From contig JAEWIV010000264.1 in NCBI GenBank assembly GCA_023386865.1, positions 1 through 49,168 on the forward strand: 49,168 bases of DNA. The letters run 5' to 3'. This document shows positions 31,706-40,591 of the stretch, piece after piece. This DNA is from Pseudomonadota bacterium (GTDB taxonomy: Bacteria > Pseudomonadota > Alphaproteobacteria > Reyranellales > Reyranellaceae). A model generated the notes under the pieces. The model saw only the letters and a program-made list of their open reading frames with translations, did no database searches and was not told where the DNA came from. Position 1 is the first letter of the stretch. Every line of letters starts with the position of its first letter. Position numbers and translations under genes: made by a program.

Positions 31706-33040
31706 CTATTCGGCCGCCAGCGGCAGCCGGTTCCTGTTCAGCAAGCCCAGCGGGCTCTTGGCCGTCTGCAGCTTCTCGGCATAGGCGTCGAGCCAGTCCT
31801 GCTCGACCGGCGCCACGAACGCACCGCCGCGTGCGCCGAGATAGATGTCGGGATTGTCGACCGTGGCCGGCACCTTCTTCTCAGCCAGCAGCTCCTGCGC
31901 GGCCTGCAGGCAGCGCTTGCGGGTGATGGCGATCATGCGGTCCGACGGCGCGAGATGTTCCAGGCTGCGATCGACGATCTCGCCCATGCACTCGATCATC
32001 GCCTGATCCTGCCGGCCGATGCCCTGGATGCCGGTGTAGTTGACGTTCTTCTGCATGTCGCGGTCGATCAGGTAGTCGTTCTCGCGGTTGGCTTTGAGCC
32101 GCCAGCGGCCGAACCAGTCGTTGGTGTTCGGCAGGTATTCGGCGTCGGGCTTCAGGCCGGGAATCCAGTCGCCGTTCTTCAGCAGCTCGAGCGGACGCGT
32201 CTTCTGCTTCCAGGTGAGGTTGTAGGTCATGGTGTGGGTGTCATCCATCGGCACGTTCAAGGTGCAGGCGACCTGGTCCTCGAAGAAGCCGTTCGGTGTC
32301 AGCGTGATGAACGGGAACATGAAGTGGGCGAAGCGGTAGTAGTACTGGCCCGCTTCGGCCGGCCGGTAGGCCGCGTACATGGTGCCCCATTCGGTCTCGG
32401 TCGACTTGTAGTCGGGCGCGCGGTCGCCGACGCCCCACTTGTGGATGGTGTCGGGCGAGACATCCTCCATCTTCAGCCCGCCGACATGCAGGAAGCCGAA
32501 ATGCGAGGTGTCGATGTCGCCCTCGAGCGACTGGAACCAGTTGCACTCGCGCATGTGCACGCGGGTGATGCGCTCTTCCTCGGGCAGCATCAGCACTTCG
32601 ATGTTGGGCAGCGGCGGCGCTTCCTTGCGGCTGCCCATGTAGGTCCAGACGAAGCCCGCGCGCTCGACCACCCGGTAGGCCTTGGCCTTGATGCGGGCCT
32701 TGAAGTCCTGTGCCGGCGGCACGTTCGGCATGTCGAGGCAGTTGCCTTCGACGTCGAACTTCCAGCCGTGATAGACGCAGCGCAGCCCGCCTTGCTCGTT
32801 GCGTCCGAAGAACAGCGAGGCGCAGCGGTGCGGGCAGCGATGCTCCATGATGCCGACGCGGCCGTCGGTATCGCGGAAGGCGATCAGCTGCTCGCCGAGC
32901 AGCATCAGCCGCATCGGCTCACCGTCGGCCTTCAGTTCAGAGGAAAGACAGGCGGGGGTCCAGTATTCCCGCATCAGATTGCCCATGGGCGTACCCGGCC
33001 CAACGCGCGTCAGCATCTCGTTGTTGGCTGCAGTCAGCAT
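31706..33040 (-). CDS. Rieske non-haem iron oxygenase, phthalate-dioxygenase-like
   Basis: The 444-aa product has an N-terminal Rieske domain with Cys69-x-His71 and Cys88-x2-His91 (CPHRC and CVYHGW) and a catalytic domain with SLEGDIDTSHFGFLH, in which Asp177, His180 and His185 are placed as the electron bridge and mononuclear-iron ligands. This matches the single-component-oxygenase (phthalate 4,5-dioxygenase) branch, which hydroxylates or demethylates aromatic acids and needs a separate reductase. No reductase gene is adjacent. It has a good ribosome site (GGAGG) and starts 80 bases after the terminator of the upstream operon, so a promoter should lie in 33041-33093. The ABC importer genes follow it. 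Confidence 0.92.
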   Translation of the reverse strand: MLTAANNEMLTRVGPGTPMGNLMREYWTPACLSSELKADGEPMRLMLLGEQLIAFRDTDGRVGIMEHRCPHRCASLFFGRNEQGGLRCVYHGWKFDVEGNCLDMPNVPPAQDFKARIKAKAYRVVERAGFVWTYMGSRKEAPPLPNIEVLMLPEEERITRVHMRECNWFQSLEGDIDTSHFGFLHVGGLKMEDVSPDTIHKWGVGDRAPDYKSTETEWGTMYAAYRPAEAGQYYYRFAHFMFPFITLTPNGFFEDQVACTLNVPMDDTHTMTYNLTWKQKTRPLELLKNGDWIPGLKPDAEYLPNTNDWFGRWRLKANRENDYLIDRDMQKNVNYTGIQGIGRQDQAMIECMGEIVDRSLEHLAPSDRMIAITRKRCLQAAQELLAEKKVPATVDNPDIYLGARGGAFVAPVEQDWLDAYAEKLQTAKSPLGLLNRNRLPLAAE

Positions 33041-33093
33041 GGTTCCTCCGGATTCGTCCGTTCGCCGGACGTTAGGACGACTCTACTGAAACC

Positions 33094-33120
33094 CAATAAA
33101 ACCGGCAATTGGAGGCCGGT
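33094..33120 (-). terminator. Rho-independent terminator after the Nudix gene
   Basis: On the minus strand a 6-bp stem (ACCGGC/GCCGGT, 33120-33115 with 33106-33101) and 8-base loop is followed by TTTATT. It lies 21 bases past the Nudix stop and separates the hemC-to-Nudix operon from the Rieske gene. Confidence 0.75.
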
Positions 33121-33140
33121 ATGCGTACGCTAAGGGACGC

Positions 33141-33740
33141 CTAGATACCCGCCGGCTTGCGCGGCGGCCACATGCGGGCGAGTTCGCCTGTGGGATTGGA
33201 GTAGGTCGCGAAGTCGGCCTTGCCGCGCGAATCGTGGAAATGGGCGAGCGCCCACACCACCGTGGGGAAAGCGAGCTGTTCCCAGGGGATGTCGGCCCAG
33301 TCGACCAGCGCCACCTCGGCGCTCTCCGGGCCGGCGGCGACGTCGGCGCTCACCAGGCGGGCGCGATACATGATCTGCACCTGGCCGATGCGCGCCACGC
33401 TGTACATGGCGAGCAGGCGGTCGATCTCGATGGCGGCGCAGGCCTCTTCGCGCGCCTCGCGTTGGGCTGCCTGCTCGGTGGTTTCGCCGAGCTCCATGTA
33501 GCCCGCCGGCAAGGTCCAGAACCCCTTGCGCGGCTCGATGGCGCGCTTGGCCAAAAGAATCCTGTCGTTCCAGGTGCAGACGGCGCCGGCGACGATCTTG
33601 GGGTTCTGGTAGTGGATGAACTCGCAGCGCCCACACACCAGCCGCTCGCGGTTGTCGCCGTCGGGGACCCGCTTCTCGAAGTGATCGGGCGGATCCCACG
33701 GCAGGCGAGGCCGTTCGGGAAGGGGCGGCGGCGTGCTCAT
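33141..33740 (-). CDS. Nudix hydrolase
   Basis: The 199-aa product has the Nudix box from Gly80: GYMELGETTEQAAQREAREE, matching Gly-x5-Glu-x7-Arg-Glu-x2-Glu-Glu. A CGRC pair (36-39) followed by HYQNPK recalls the zinc-ribbon start of NudC-type/ADP-ribose Nudix enzymes, although only one Cys pair is present. It would cleave a nucleoside diphosphate derivative; the substrate is unclear. It is the last gene of the hemC operon, 12 bases below pgk. Confidence 0.9.
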   Translation of the reverse strand: MSTPPPLPERPRLPWDPPDHFEKRVPDGDNRERLVCGRCEFIHYQNPKIVAGAVCTWNDRILLAKRAIEPRKGFWTLPAGYMELGETTEQAAQREAREEACAAIEIDRLLAMYSVARIGQVQIMYRARLVSADVAAGPESAEVALVDWADIPWEQLAFPTVVWALAHFHDSRGKADFATYSNPTGELARMWPPRKPAGI

Positions 33741-33752
33741 CGCCGGAGAGTC

Positions 33753-34958
33753 CTACGCCGCGCGTATGAGCGCCGCAACACCGGGCAGCGTCTTGCCTTC
33801 CATCCATTCCAGGAAGGCGCCGCCCGCCGTCGAGACGTAGGAGAACTTGTCCTCGACGCCTGCCGCAGCCAGCGCCGCCACCGTGTCGCCGCCGCCCGCC
33901 ACCGACAGGAGCTTGTTGGCGCCGGTCTGCTCGGCTACGGCGCGGGCCAAGGTCACGGTGCCGTTGTCGAACGGCTTGATCTCGAAGGCGCCGAGGGGGC
34001 CGTTCCACACCAGGGTCGCGCACTTGGCGACCTGCTTGACGTAGATCGCCACCGACTTCGGGCCGACATCGAGGATCATCTGGTCGTCGGGGCAGGCCTT
34101 GGCATCGACCACCTGGCTCGGCGCGCCGGCCTTGAACTCGCCCGCGACGACGACGTCGATCGGCAGCAGGATCTCGCAGTTGGCCGCCTTGGCCTTGGCC
34201 ATGATCTCGCGGGCGGTGCCGGCCAGATCCTTCTCGGCCAGCGACTTGCCGATCTCGATCCCCTGCGCCTGCAGGAACGTGTTGGCCATGCCGCCGCCGA
34301 TGATCAGCTTGCCGACCTTGCCGACCAGGTTGCCCAGCAGGTCGAGCTTGGTGGAGACCTTGGCGCCGCCGACCACAGCGCACACGGGCCGCTTGGGATT
34401 GCCCAGCGCCTTGTCGAGCGCCTCGAGCTCGGCCTGCATCAGGCGGCCGGCGGCGGCGGGCAGGCGGTTGGCGAGCCCCTCGGTCGAGGCGTGCGCGCGA
34501 TGGGCCGCGGAGAAGGCGTCGTTGACGTAGACGTCGCCCAGCACCGACAGCTTGTCGATGAAGCCCGCGTCGTTCTTCTCCTCTTCCTTGTGGACGCGGA
34601 GGTTCTCCAGCAGCAGCACCTCGCCCGGCTTCAGCGCGCGCACCGCTTCCTCCGCCGCGGTCCCGATGCAGTCCTCGGCGAAGGCCACCGGCTTGCCGAG
34701 CGCCTTGGACAGCGGCTCGACCAGCGGCTTGAGCGACATCTCGGGCACGCGCTTGCCGTCGGGTCGGCCGAAGTGGCTGAGCACGATCACCTTGGCGCCC
34801 TTGGCCGCGAGCTCGGCGAGCGTCGGCGCGGCGCGCTCGATGCGCGTGGCGTCGGTCACCTTGCCGTTCTTCATCGGCACGTTGAGATCGACGCGCACCA
34901 GGACGCGCTTGCCGGACACGTCGATGGAGTCGATCGTCTTGAAGGTCGATTGGGGCAT
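33753..34958 (-). CDS. pgk: Phosphoglycerate kinase
   Basis: The 401-aa glycolytic enzyme transfers phosphate between 1,3-bisphosphoglycerate and ADP. Signatures are RVLVRVDLNVPMKNG near the N-terminus, VLSHFGRPDGKRV, NDAFSAAHRAHAS, GGAKVSTKLDLLGNL, VWNGPLGAFE and the C-terminal VAGGGDTVAAL. Length is normal. It starts 4 bases after the tusA stop. Its usual neighbours gap and fba are not in the window. Confidence 0.97.
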   Translation of the reverse strand: MPQSTFKTIDSIDVSGKRVLVRVDLNVPMKNGKVTDATRIERAAPTLAELAAKGAKVIVLSHFGRPDGKRVPEMSLKPLVEPLSKALGKPVAFAEDCIGTAAEEAVRALKPGEVLLLENLRVHKEEEKNDAGFIDKLSVLGDVYVNDAFSAAHRAHASTEGLANRLPAAAGRLMQAELEALDKALGNPKRPVCAVVGGAKVSTKLDLLGNLVGKVGKLIIGGGMANTFLQAQGIEIGKSLAEKDLAGTAREIMAKAKAANCEILLPIDVVVAGEFKAGAPSQVVDAKACPDDQMILDVGPKSVAIYVKQVAKCATLVWNGPLGAFEIKPFDNGTVTLARAVAEQTGANKLLSVAGGGDTVAALAAAGVEDKFSYVSTAGGAFLEWMEGKTLPGVAALIRAA

Positions 34959-34962
34959 GTCG

Positions 34963-35202
34963 CTACTCTTGCGGTGGGTTCTTGCGGATGACGAATATCA
35001 GGACATCGCCGTCCCGCCGACTCGAAACCAGCTCGTGCCCGGTCTGCTTGCAATAGGCGGGAAAGTCCTGCTCGGTGGCGGGATCGGTGGCGCGCACCGT
35101 CAGCAGGCCGCCGACGGGCAGCTCGCGCAGCTTGCGATTGACCCGCAGCACGGGCAAGGGGCAGAGCAGCCCGGTGGCATCGTATTCGGCGGTGTCGGTC
35201 AC
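34963..35202 (-). CDS. tusA: TusA-family sulfur carrier
   Basis: The 79-aa product has the CPxP active site (Cys14 in LLCPLPVLRVNRKL), where Cys carries persulfide sulfur. The rest shows the small alpha/beta fold with GGLLTVRATDPATEQDFPAYC and a C-terminal FVIRK strand. In this family sulfur is passed on for tRNA thiolation or cofactor synthesis. It lies 10 bases after the M48 gene and 4 before pgk. Confidence 0.88.
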   Translation of the reverse strand: MTDTAEYDATGLLCPLPVLRVNRKLRELPVGGLLTVRATDPATEQDFPAYCKQTGHELVSSRRDGDVLIFVIRKNPPQE

Positions 35203-35212
35203 GATCTGCTCG

Positions 35213-36025
35213 TCACTTTGGGCGATAGTACTTCATCGCTTCGGGCAGCCAGTGCCGGATGTCGGCGATGCGCGTGGTATCGGCAGGATGCGTGCTGAGC
35301 CATTCCGCCTTGCGGGGCCCGGTGCTGCCATCGCGCATCCGTTCCCACACGGTGACGGCCTCGCGCGGATCGTAACCCGCCATGGCCATCAGGATCAGCC
35401 CGATGCGGTCGGCCTCCGATTCCTGGGTCCGTGACATCGGAAGGATGTAGCCGTAGGTCGCGCCGGCCCCCACGGCCGCCATCATCGCCGGAAGGTAGGC
35501 GCGGCTGCGGCCGCTGACAGTCGCCGACAAGGCAACGGCGGCCGCGGTGGCGCCGGCCTGCGCCACCATCTGGTCGCTCATGCGCTCCGCGCCATGTCGA
35601 GCCAGCGCATGCGCCACTTCGTGGCCGATCACGACGGCCAGCCCCGCTTCGGTGCGCGTGATCGGCAGGATGCCGGTGTAGACCACGACCTTGCCGCCCG
35701 GCAGGCAGAAGGCGTTGGGCTCGTTCTTGTCGACGGTCTTGAACTCCCAGCGAAAGCGCGGCGCGCGCCACAGGTCGCCCGGCGGCCGTTCCGCCGCCGC
35801 GGCGATGCGCCGGCCGACTGATCCGACGAGCGCGTTGGTCTTGGCGTCGTCCGACAACTGCTCCTTGGACAGGACCTCACGATAGGCCTGCAAGCCCATC
35901 TGCCGTTCCTCGCCTTCGCCCACCAGCATCATCTGGGAGCGGCCGGTGACCGGCGCGGTTTCACAGGCAGTGACGAGCGCGCCGAGAGCGCATACGACCG
36001 CGCACAGGATCGACAGCGAACGCAT
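35213..36025 (-). CDS. M48-family zinc metalloprotease lipoprotein
   Basis: The 270-aa product has a lipoprotein signal (ALVTAC, lipidation at Cys21) and an M48 peptidase domain with HEVAHA (His135, His139) and the downstream Glu in QESEADRIG as third zinc ligand. NAFCLPGGKVVVYTG is the family strand over the active site. It resembles LoiP/BepA-like proteases that act on outer-membrane proteins, without the TPR domain of BepA. It lies between hemC and tusA with gaps of 26 and 10 bases. Confidence 0.92.
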   Translation of the reverse strand: MRSLSILCAVVCALGALVTACETAPVTGRSQMMLVGEGEERQMGLQAYREVLSKEQLSDDAKTNALVGSVGRRIAAAAERPPGDLWRAPRFRWEFKTVDKNEPNAFCLPGGKVVVYTGILPITRTEAGLAVVIGHEVAHALARHGAERMSDQMVAQAGATAAAVALSATVSGRSRAYLPAMMAAVGAGATYGYILPMSRTQESEADRIGLILMAMAGYDPREAVTVWERMRDGSTGPRKAEWLSTHPADTTRIADIRHWLPEAMKYYRPK

Positions 36026-36051
36026 GCACGGAATCTAGGGATGCGATGCCG

Positions 36052-36972
36052 TCAGGTCGAGAGGAACCCCGGCCCGCCGCGGCGCAGCAATTCATGCCCG
36101 GCGTCACGGCCCAAGGCTTCGGCATCGGTGAAGCCGCCGCGTCGTTCGGTGGCGATCACCTGGGAGCCGTCAGGCTTGGCGATCAGGCCGCGAAGATGAA
36201 TCACCCCGTCTGTGAGAACCGCGTGACCGGCAATCGGCGTGCGGCACGAGCCGTCGAGCACCGAGAGCATCGCGTGCTCGGCCTGCACGCAGGTCGCCGT
36301 GGGGCCGTGGTCGATCGCCCCGAGCCAGCCGCGCCTCCGGTCGTCGTCCGCGCGGCACTCGATACAGATCGCGCCCTGGCCGACGGCCGGCAGCATCTCG
36401 TCCTCGGGCACCGGCGTGCCGACGTGCTCGAGGCCGAGCCGCTTCAGGCCCGCCATCGCCAGCAGGGTCGCCTCGACTTCGCCTGCTGCGCGCTTGCGCA
36501 AGCGGGTGTCGACGTTGCCGCGCAAGGTGACGATCTCGAGGTCGGGCCGGCGATGCAGCAGCTGCGCACGCCGTCGCAAGGCCGAGGTGCCGACGACCGC
36601 GCCGTGCTTCAGGTCGGCGATGCGCTTGATGTCACCCGCGATCAGCACGTCGCGTGCATCCTCACGCGCCAGAAAGGCGGCGATCAGCAGCCCGGCCGGC
36701 TGCGCCGTCGGCATGTCCTTCATGCTGTGCACCGCGATGTCGATGCGACGCGCCAGCATCGCTTCCTCGATCTCCTTGACGAACAGGCCCTTGCCGCCGG
36801 CTTCGCTGAGCGGCCGGTCCTGGATGGCATCGCCCGTGGTCTTGATGACGACGATCTCGGTGGCGTCGGGGGCGGCCAGCGCCGGCACCGATCGCGCCAG
36901 GGCGTCGCGCACCAGTCCGGCCTGGGTGAGCGCGAGCTTGCTGCCGCGCGTGCCTAGTATCAGGGCTGCCAT
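36052..36972 (-). CDS. hemC: Porphobilinogen deaminase (hydroxymethylbilane synthase)
   Basis: The 306-aa enzyme of haem synthesis polymerises four porphobilinogens. It starts LGTRGSKLALTQ, has DIAVHSMKDMPT, VGTSALRRRAQL and TLRGNVDTRLRK for substrate carboxylates, and Cys243 in DGSCRTPIA, which holds the dipyrromethane cofactor. The start is divergent from tsaD with only 45 bp between, so the two promoters must overlap. It is the first gene of the operon hemC-M48-tusA-pgk-Nudix. Confidence 0.96.
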   Translation of the reverse strand: MAALILGTRGSKLALTQAGLVRDALARSVPALAAPDATEIVVIKTTGDAIQDRPLSEAGGKGLFVKEIEEAMLARRIDIAVHSMKDMPTAQPAGLLIAAFLAREDARDVLIAGDIKRIADLKHGAVVGTSALRRRAQLLHRRPDLEIVTLRGNVDTRLRKRAAGEVEATLLAMAGLKRLGLEHVGTPVPEDEMLPAVGQGAICIECRADDDRRRGWLGAIDHGPTATCVQAEHAMLSVLDGSCRTPIAGHAVLTDGVIHLRGLIAKPDGSQVIATERRGGFTDAEALGRDAGHELLRRGGPGFLST

Positions 36973-37017
36973 GCCGCTGCTCTAGCGTAGCCAGACGACG
37001 GGCGCTAGAAGACATGG

Positions 37018-38055
37018 ATGCGCGTCCTGGGCATCGAAACGAGCTGCGACGAGACCGCCGTTGCCGTCGTCGAGGCGCCGGCCGGGGCCGCGCCGGTCGG
37101 CCGCATCCTGGCCAACGTCGTCTACAGCCAGCAGACCGAGCATCGCCGCTTCGGCGGCGTCGTGCCGGAGAGCGCCGCGCGCGCCCATCTCGAGCGCATC
37201 GACGGTCTGATCGAGGACGCGCTGAGCGAGGCCGAGCTCGGCCTCGACGATCTCGACGCCATCGCAGCGACCGGCGGACCAGGGCTGATCGGCGGCGTGA
37301 TGGTCGGCGTGATGGCGGCCAAGGGCCTCGCCTTCGCGCGTGAGAAACCGTTCCTCGCCATCAACCATCTCGAAGGCCATGCGCTGTCGGTGCGGCTGAC
37401 GGAGGACGTCGACTTTCCCTATCTCCTGCTGCTCGTGTCGGGCGGCCATTGCCAGCTCCTCACGGTGCGCGGTCCCGGCGACTTCACCCGGCTCGGCACC
37501 ACCATCGATGACGCCGTCGGCGAGTGCTTCGACAAGGCCGCCAAGCTTCTGGGCCTGGGCTTCCCCGGCGGACCGGCGGTCGAGCGCCTGGCCATGGACG
37601 GCGACGCGCAGCGTTTCAACCTGCCACGTCCGATGTGGCGCAAGCCCGGCTGCGACTTCTCCTTCTCCGGCCTCAAGACCGCGGTGCGGCAGGCCGTCGA
37701 GAAGCTCGACCCGAACGACCAGCGTGCGCGCGCCGATCTCTGCGCCTCCTTCCAGCGAACGGTCGGCGACGTCCTGGCCGACCGCTGCGCCAACGCGTTG
37801 CGTGCTGCGCCGGCGGCGACTCTGGTGGTCGCGGGCGGTGTGGCGGCCAACCTCTATCTGCGCGGCCGCCTCGAGGACGTCGCGCGGCAGCACGGCGCTC
37901 GCCTGGTCGCGCCGCCCGTGAAGCTTTGCACCGACAACGGCGCCATGATCGCCTGGGCCGGAGTCGAGCACCTGCGCCTGGGCCGTAGCGATGCGCTCGA
38001 TTTCAAGCCGCGGCCGCGTTGGCCGCTGGACGCGTCGGCGCCGGCGCGACTTTAG
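37018..38055 (+). CDS. tsaD: tRNA N6-threonylcarbamoyladenosine transferase TsaD
   Basis: The 345-aa product makes the t6A37 modification of tRNAs with TsaB/TsaE. It starts VLGIETSCDETAVAVV, with metal ligands His117 and His121 in HLEGHALSVR, LLVSGGHCQL, GFPGGPAVERLA, FSFSGLKTAVRQ and the C-terminal CTDNGAMIAW. The hemC-tsaD divergence is common in alphaproteobacteria, where gpsA usually follows; here gpsA is more than 10 kb away. Confidence 0.96.
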   Translation: MRVLGIETSCDETAVAVVEAPAGAAPVGRILANVVYSQQTEHRRFGGVVPESAARAHLERIDGLIEDALSEAELGLDDLDAIAATGGPGLIGGVMVGVMAAKGLAFAREKPFLAINHLEGHALSVRLTEDVDFPYLLLLVSGGHCQLLTVRGPGDFTRLGTTIDDAVGECFDKAAKLLGLGFPGGPAVERLAMDGDAQRFNLPRPMWRKPGCDFSFSGLKTAVRQAVEKLDPNDQRARADLCASFQRTVGDVLADRCANALRAAPAATLVVAGGVAANLYLRGRLEDVARQHGARLVAPPVKLCTDNGAMIAWAGVEHLRLGRSDALDFKPRPRWPLDASAPARL

Positions 38056-38077
38056 ATTTCGGGTGTAGACTGCCAGC

Positions 38078-38698
38078 ATGAACTCCGAGTTGGTCCCGCT
38101 GTTCTCCACGCCGGTCGTGATCTCGGACCTGCCGGATGCGCCTGCGCTCAGTGCCGGGCTGCGCAAGGTGATCGCCGAGCGCCGCGCCAACCATCCCGGC
38201 ACGCAGCATTCCAACCTTGGCGGCTGGCAATCGACATGGGACATGGATCGTTGGGGCGGCGCGCCCGCCATCAAGCTCCTGGCCTTCGGCCGCAATCTCG
38301 CCAACCGCTACACGACCGACCGCGACGGCAATCCTGTCGCCCCGGCGTGGCGCGCCAACATGTGGGCCAACATCAACCAGTCGGGCCACGGCAACGAGTT
38401 CCATTCCCATCCGGGCAGCTTCTGGTCGGGCGTCTACTACGTCGATGACGGCGGCATCGCCGCCGACCCGTCGCTGGGCGGCGAGCTGGAGTTCATGGAC
38501 CCGCGCGGCCCGGGACCGGCGATGTATGCGCCGCATCTCGCCTTCGCCATGCCCGGCGGCCGGTCGGTCGGCGCCAACGAAGTCGTGCGGCCGCAGGCGG
38601 GCCGGCTGGTCATGTTCCCGGCGTGGTTGCTGCACCAGGTGCGGCCCTATCGCGGCAACGCCGAGCGCATCTCCATCGCCTTCAATCTCAGCCTGTGA
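38078..38698 (+). CDS. Putative 2OG-Fe(II) oxygenase, TIGR02466-like
   Basis: The 206-aa product resembles the TIGR02466 group of putative 2-oxoglutarate/Fe(II) oxygenases: VPLFSTPVV near the start, WANINQSGHGNEFHSHPGS with a His cluster, FWSGVYYVDDG, GGELEFMDPRG, and the distal LVMFPAWLLHQVRPY with a His, then RISIAFNL. The jelly-roll order and the distal His/Arg pair fit iron and 2OG binding. The substrate is unknown. It follows tsaD by 22 bases and its last 11 bases overlap the GMC gene on the other strand. Confidence 0.8.
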   Translation: MNSELVPLFSTPVVISDLPDAPALSAGLRKVIAERRANHPGTQHSNLGGWQSTWDMDRWGGAPAIKLLAFGRNLANRYTTDRDGNPVAPAWRANMWANINQSGHGNEFHSHPGSFWSGVYYVDDGGIAADPSLGGELEFMDPRGPGPAMYAPHLAFAMPGGRSVGANEVVRPQAGRLVMFPAWLLHQVRPYRGNAERISIAFNLSL

Positions 38699-40583
38699 GC
38701 TTCGGGGCGCGGCCCGCGCCTTCGTCCTTTGCGATCACGTCGGCGGCCTTCTCGGCGATCATGTAGATCGACGTCACGATGAAATAGCCGGGTATCCGCG
38801 GAAATATCGAGGCATCGACGACGCGAAGATTGCTGACGCCGTGGACGCGGAACGCGCTGTCGACCACGCCGCCTTGTTCCTCGGGCTTCATGGCGCAGGT
38901 TCCGCAAGCATGGTGTCCCCAGGCGTTGTCCGTGACGTGGTTTTGGAGCTGGGCTTCCGTATTGAGATGCCGTCCCGGGCTCTCTTCCTCGGCAATCAGA
39001 TCGCCGATCGAGTCGGTGAGCTTGCGGCCGAACCTGATCCCGGTGACGACCGCGTCGAGGTCGTCGGAGGGAACGCCGTTGCCTTCGTGAAAATGCCTGA
39101 AATTGATGGCCGGCGCGTCGAACGGCTGGCTGGATTGCAGGCGGACGGTTCCCGCCGTGTTCGTCGTATAGGCCTTGAGCACGGTCCAGGTGAGATAGTC
39201 GAGCTTCCTGATGCGCTCCGAATATCCTGGATGGTAGCCGCGAAAGTCGGCGAGCAGGAGGAAGCAGCACAGGTCGGGTTGCTCGCGATTGGTTCGCGAC
39301 GGGAACATGACGGCGAACATCAGGCCATTGCTGGTGTAGGGGCCGGTCCGCAACAGGCGCCACTTCCAATGCTGGCGGTCGCCGACCCTGTAGGCGGAAC
39401 CTTTCAGCGCCTTCCAGGGCCGCTTCATACGGTTGACGACGCCGATTTCGTAACGGTCCTGAAGGTTTCGGCCCACGCCCGGCAGGTCCTTCACGGCGGC
39501 AATGCCGTGATCGGCGAGATGCCCGGCCTCGCCGATGCCTGAGAGCATCAAGAGTTGCGGGGTGTTGAAGACGCCGGCAGCCAGGATGACCTCACGTTCG
39601 GCACGGACGTGCTTCTCGTCACCTCGTTCACCGTGCGGCAGGGCCGACGCCCCGTACAGCCGCCTGCCTTCCCGGTAGAAGACCCCCGTCGCGGTCCTGG
39701 TGGACCGGTCGATGTCGATGCGGGTGATCAGAGCATTGAGGCGTATCGTCAGCCTGTCGGGGAACTTGCTCTGCGTGTCGAGCAGGAACTCGCGCGGGCC
39801 GCAGCGCGCATGACGCGCCGAGGCGATCGGGGTGACGCACACCATCGATGCCTGCGCCGCCACCCGTCGCTCGTCGTTCGGGTCGGCGGCGTTGCTCGAG
39901 AACCATCCCCAGCCATTGACCGCGTCAGGAAGCTGGCTCGCGGCGGCGAGAAGGGCCTTCTTGAAGGTCCGACGCAGGCGCCAATCGAACAGCGCGCGCA
40001 ACGGAAACGCCCGCTCGGTGGTGAGCCATCCGCTCCAGCCATGCCCGCTCGGGTTCCAGCCGAACAGCCAATCGAGCCAGCGGAACAGGAACAGCCGATA
40101 GCGGCAGCGCTCGAGCCGGCGGAAGTATCGCTGCATGTTCGACGCCCGCCACGAGTCGTCGCCGGTCACCTGCCAGATGTGATTCCAGTCGGCTCCATTG
40201 GGCCTGACGATGATCATGGCGTTGTGGGAAGCGCAGCCGCCCAGTCCGCTGGCGCGCGGATAGAGCACGCCGTCCACCCTTTTGCCTTCCCAGTCCTGGC
40301 GATAGTTCCAATCCTTCTGCTGCTGGGCGCTCGACGCGTAGTGGCGTACCCAGAAATTCCATCGCAGCTCGGGATTTTCCGAGGCGTAGGCATGGAAGGC
40401 CGGGACCCGATAGTCGGCCGCGACCGGCCGAGCCGAAAGCTCGCTGTCGCTCTGCCTGGCAGGATCGTCGCCGGCATCGAGGACCAGCACGCGCTTTCCG
40501 GCCTCGGCGAGGCGCGCCGCGACCACGCACCCGGCGGCGCCGGCGCCGACGACGATGTAGTCGTAGCTTTCCCCGGAGGCCAC
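38688..40583 (-). CDS. GMC-family FAD oxidoreductase with altered active site
   Basis: The product of about 631 aa has the ADP-binding fold YDYIVVGAGAAGCVVAARL, the GMC signature region GLGGCASHNAMIIVRP, and AAGVFNTPQLLMLSGIG, all typical of glucose-methanol-choline oxidoreductases. Near the end HHACGTCAMKPEE holds the usual His region, but the second catalytic segment, normally Gly-Asn-(Thr/Pro), reads PGYFIVTSIYMIAEK, so the Asn/His is replaced (Tyr600/Phe601). There is no signal peptide. A start cannot be fixed: GTG at 40583, 8 bases after the cytochrome stop, is the best candidate and has no clear ribosome site. It is the last gene of the cytochrome cluster. Confidence 0.87.
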   Translation of the reverse strand: MASGESYDYIVVGAGAAGCVVAARLAEAGKRVLVLDAGDDPARQSDSELSARPVAADYRVPAFHAYASENPELRWNFWVRHYASSAQQQKDWNYRQDWEGKRVDGVLYPRASGLGGCASHNAMIIVRPNGADWNHIWQVTGDDSWRASNMQRYFRRLERCRYRLFLFRWLDWLFGWNPSGHGWSGWLTTERAFPLRALFDWRLRRTFKKALLAAASQLPDAVNGWGWFSSNAADPNDERRVAAQASMVCVTPIASARHARCGPREFLLDTQSKFPDRLTIRLNALITRIDIDRSTRTATGVFYREGRRLYGASALPHGERGDEKHVRAEREVILAAGVFNTPQLLMLSGIGEAGHLADHGIAAVKDLPGVGRNLQDRYEIGVVNRMKRPWKALKGSAYRVGDRQHWKWRLLRTGPYTSNGLMFAVMFPSRTNREQPDLCCFLLLADFRGYHPGYSERIRKLDYLTWTVLKAYTTNTAGTVRLQSSQPFDAPAINFRHFHEGNGVPSDDLDAVVTGIRFGRKLTDSIGDLIAEEESPGRHLNTEAQLQNHVTDNAWGHHACGTCAMKPEEQGGVVDSAFRVHGVSNLRVVDASIFPRIPGYFIVTSIYMIAEKAADVIAKDEGAGRAPKLTG

Positions 40584-40591
40584 GGCGTCGC

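Noticed and set aside
38217..39542. 441-codon plus-strand frame at the end of the oxygenase gene
   Set aside because: It overlaps the 2OG-oxygenase-like gene in another frame and is antisense to the GMC gene; no domain is visible.
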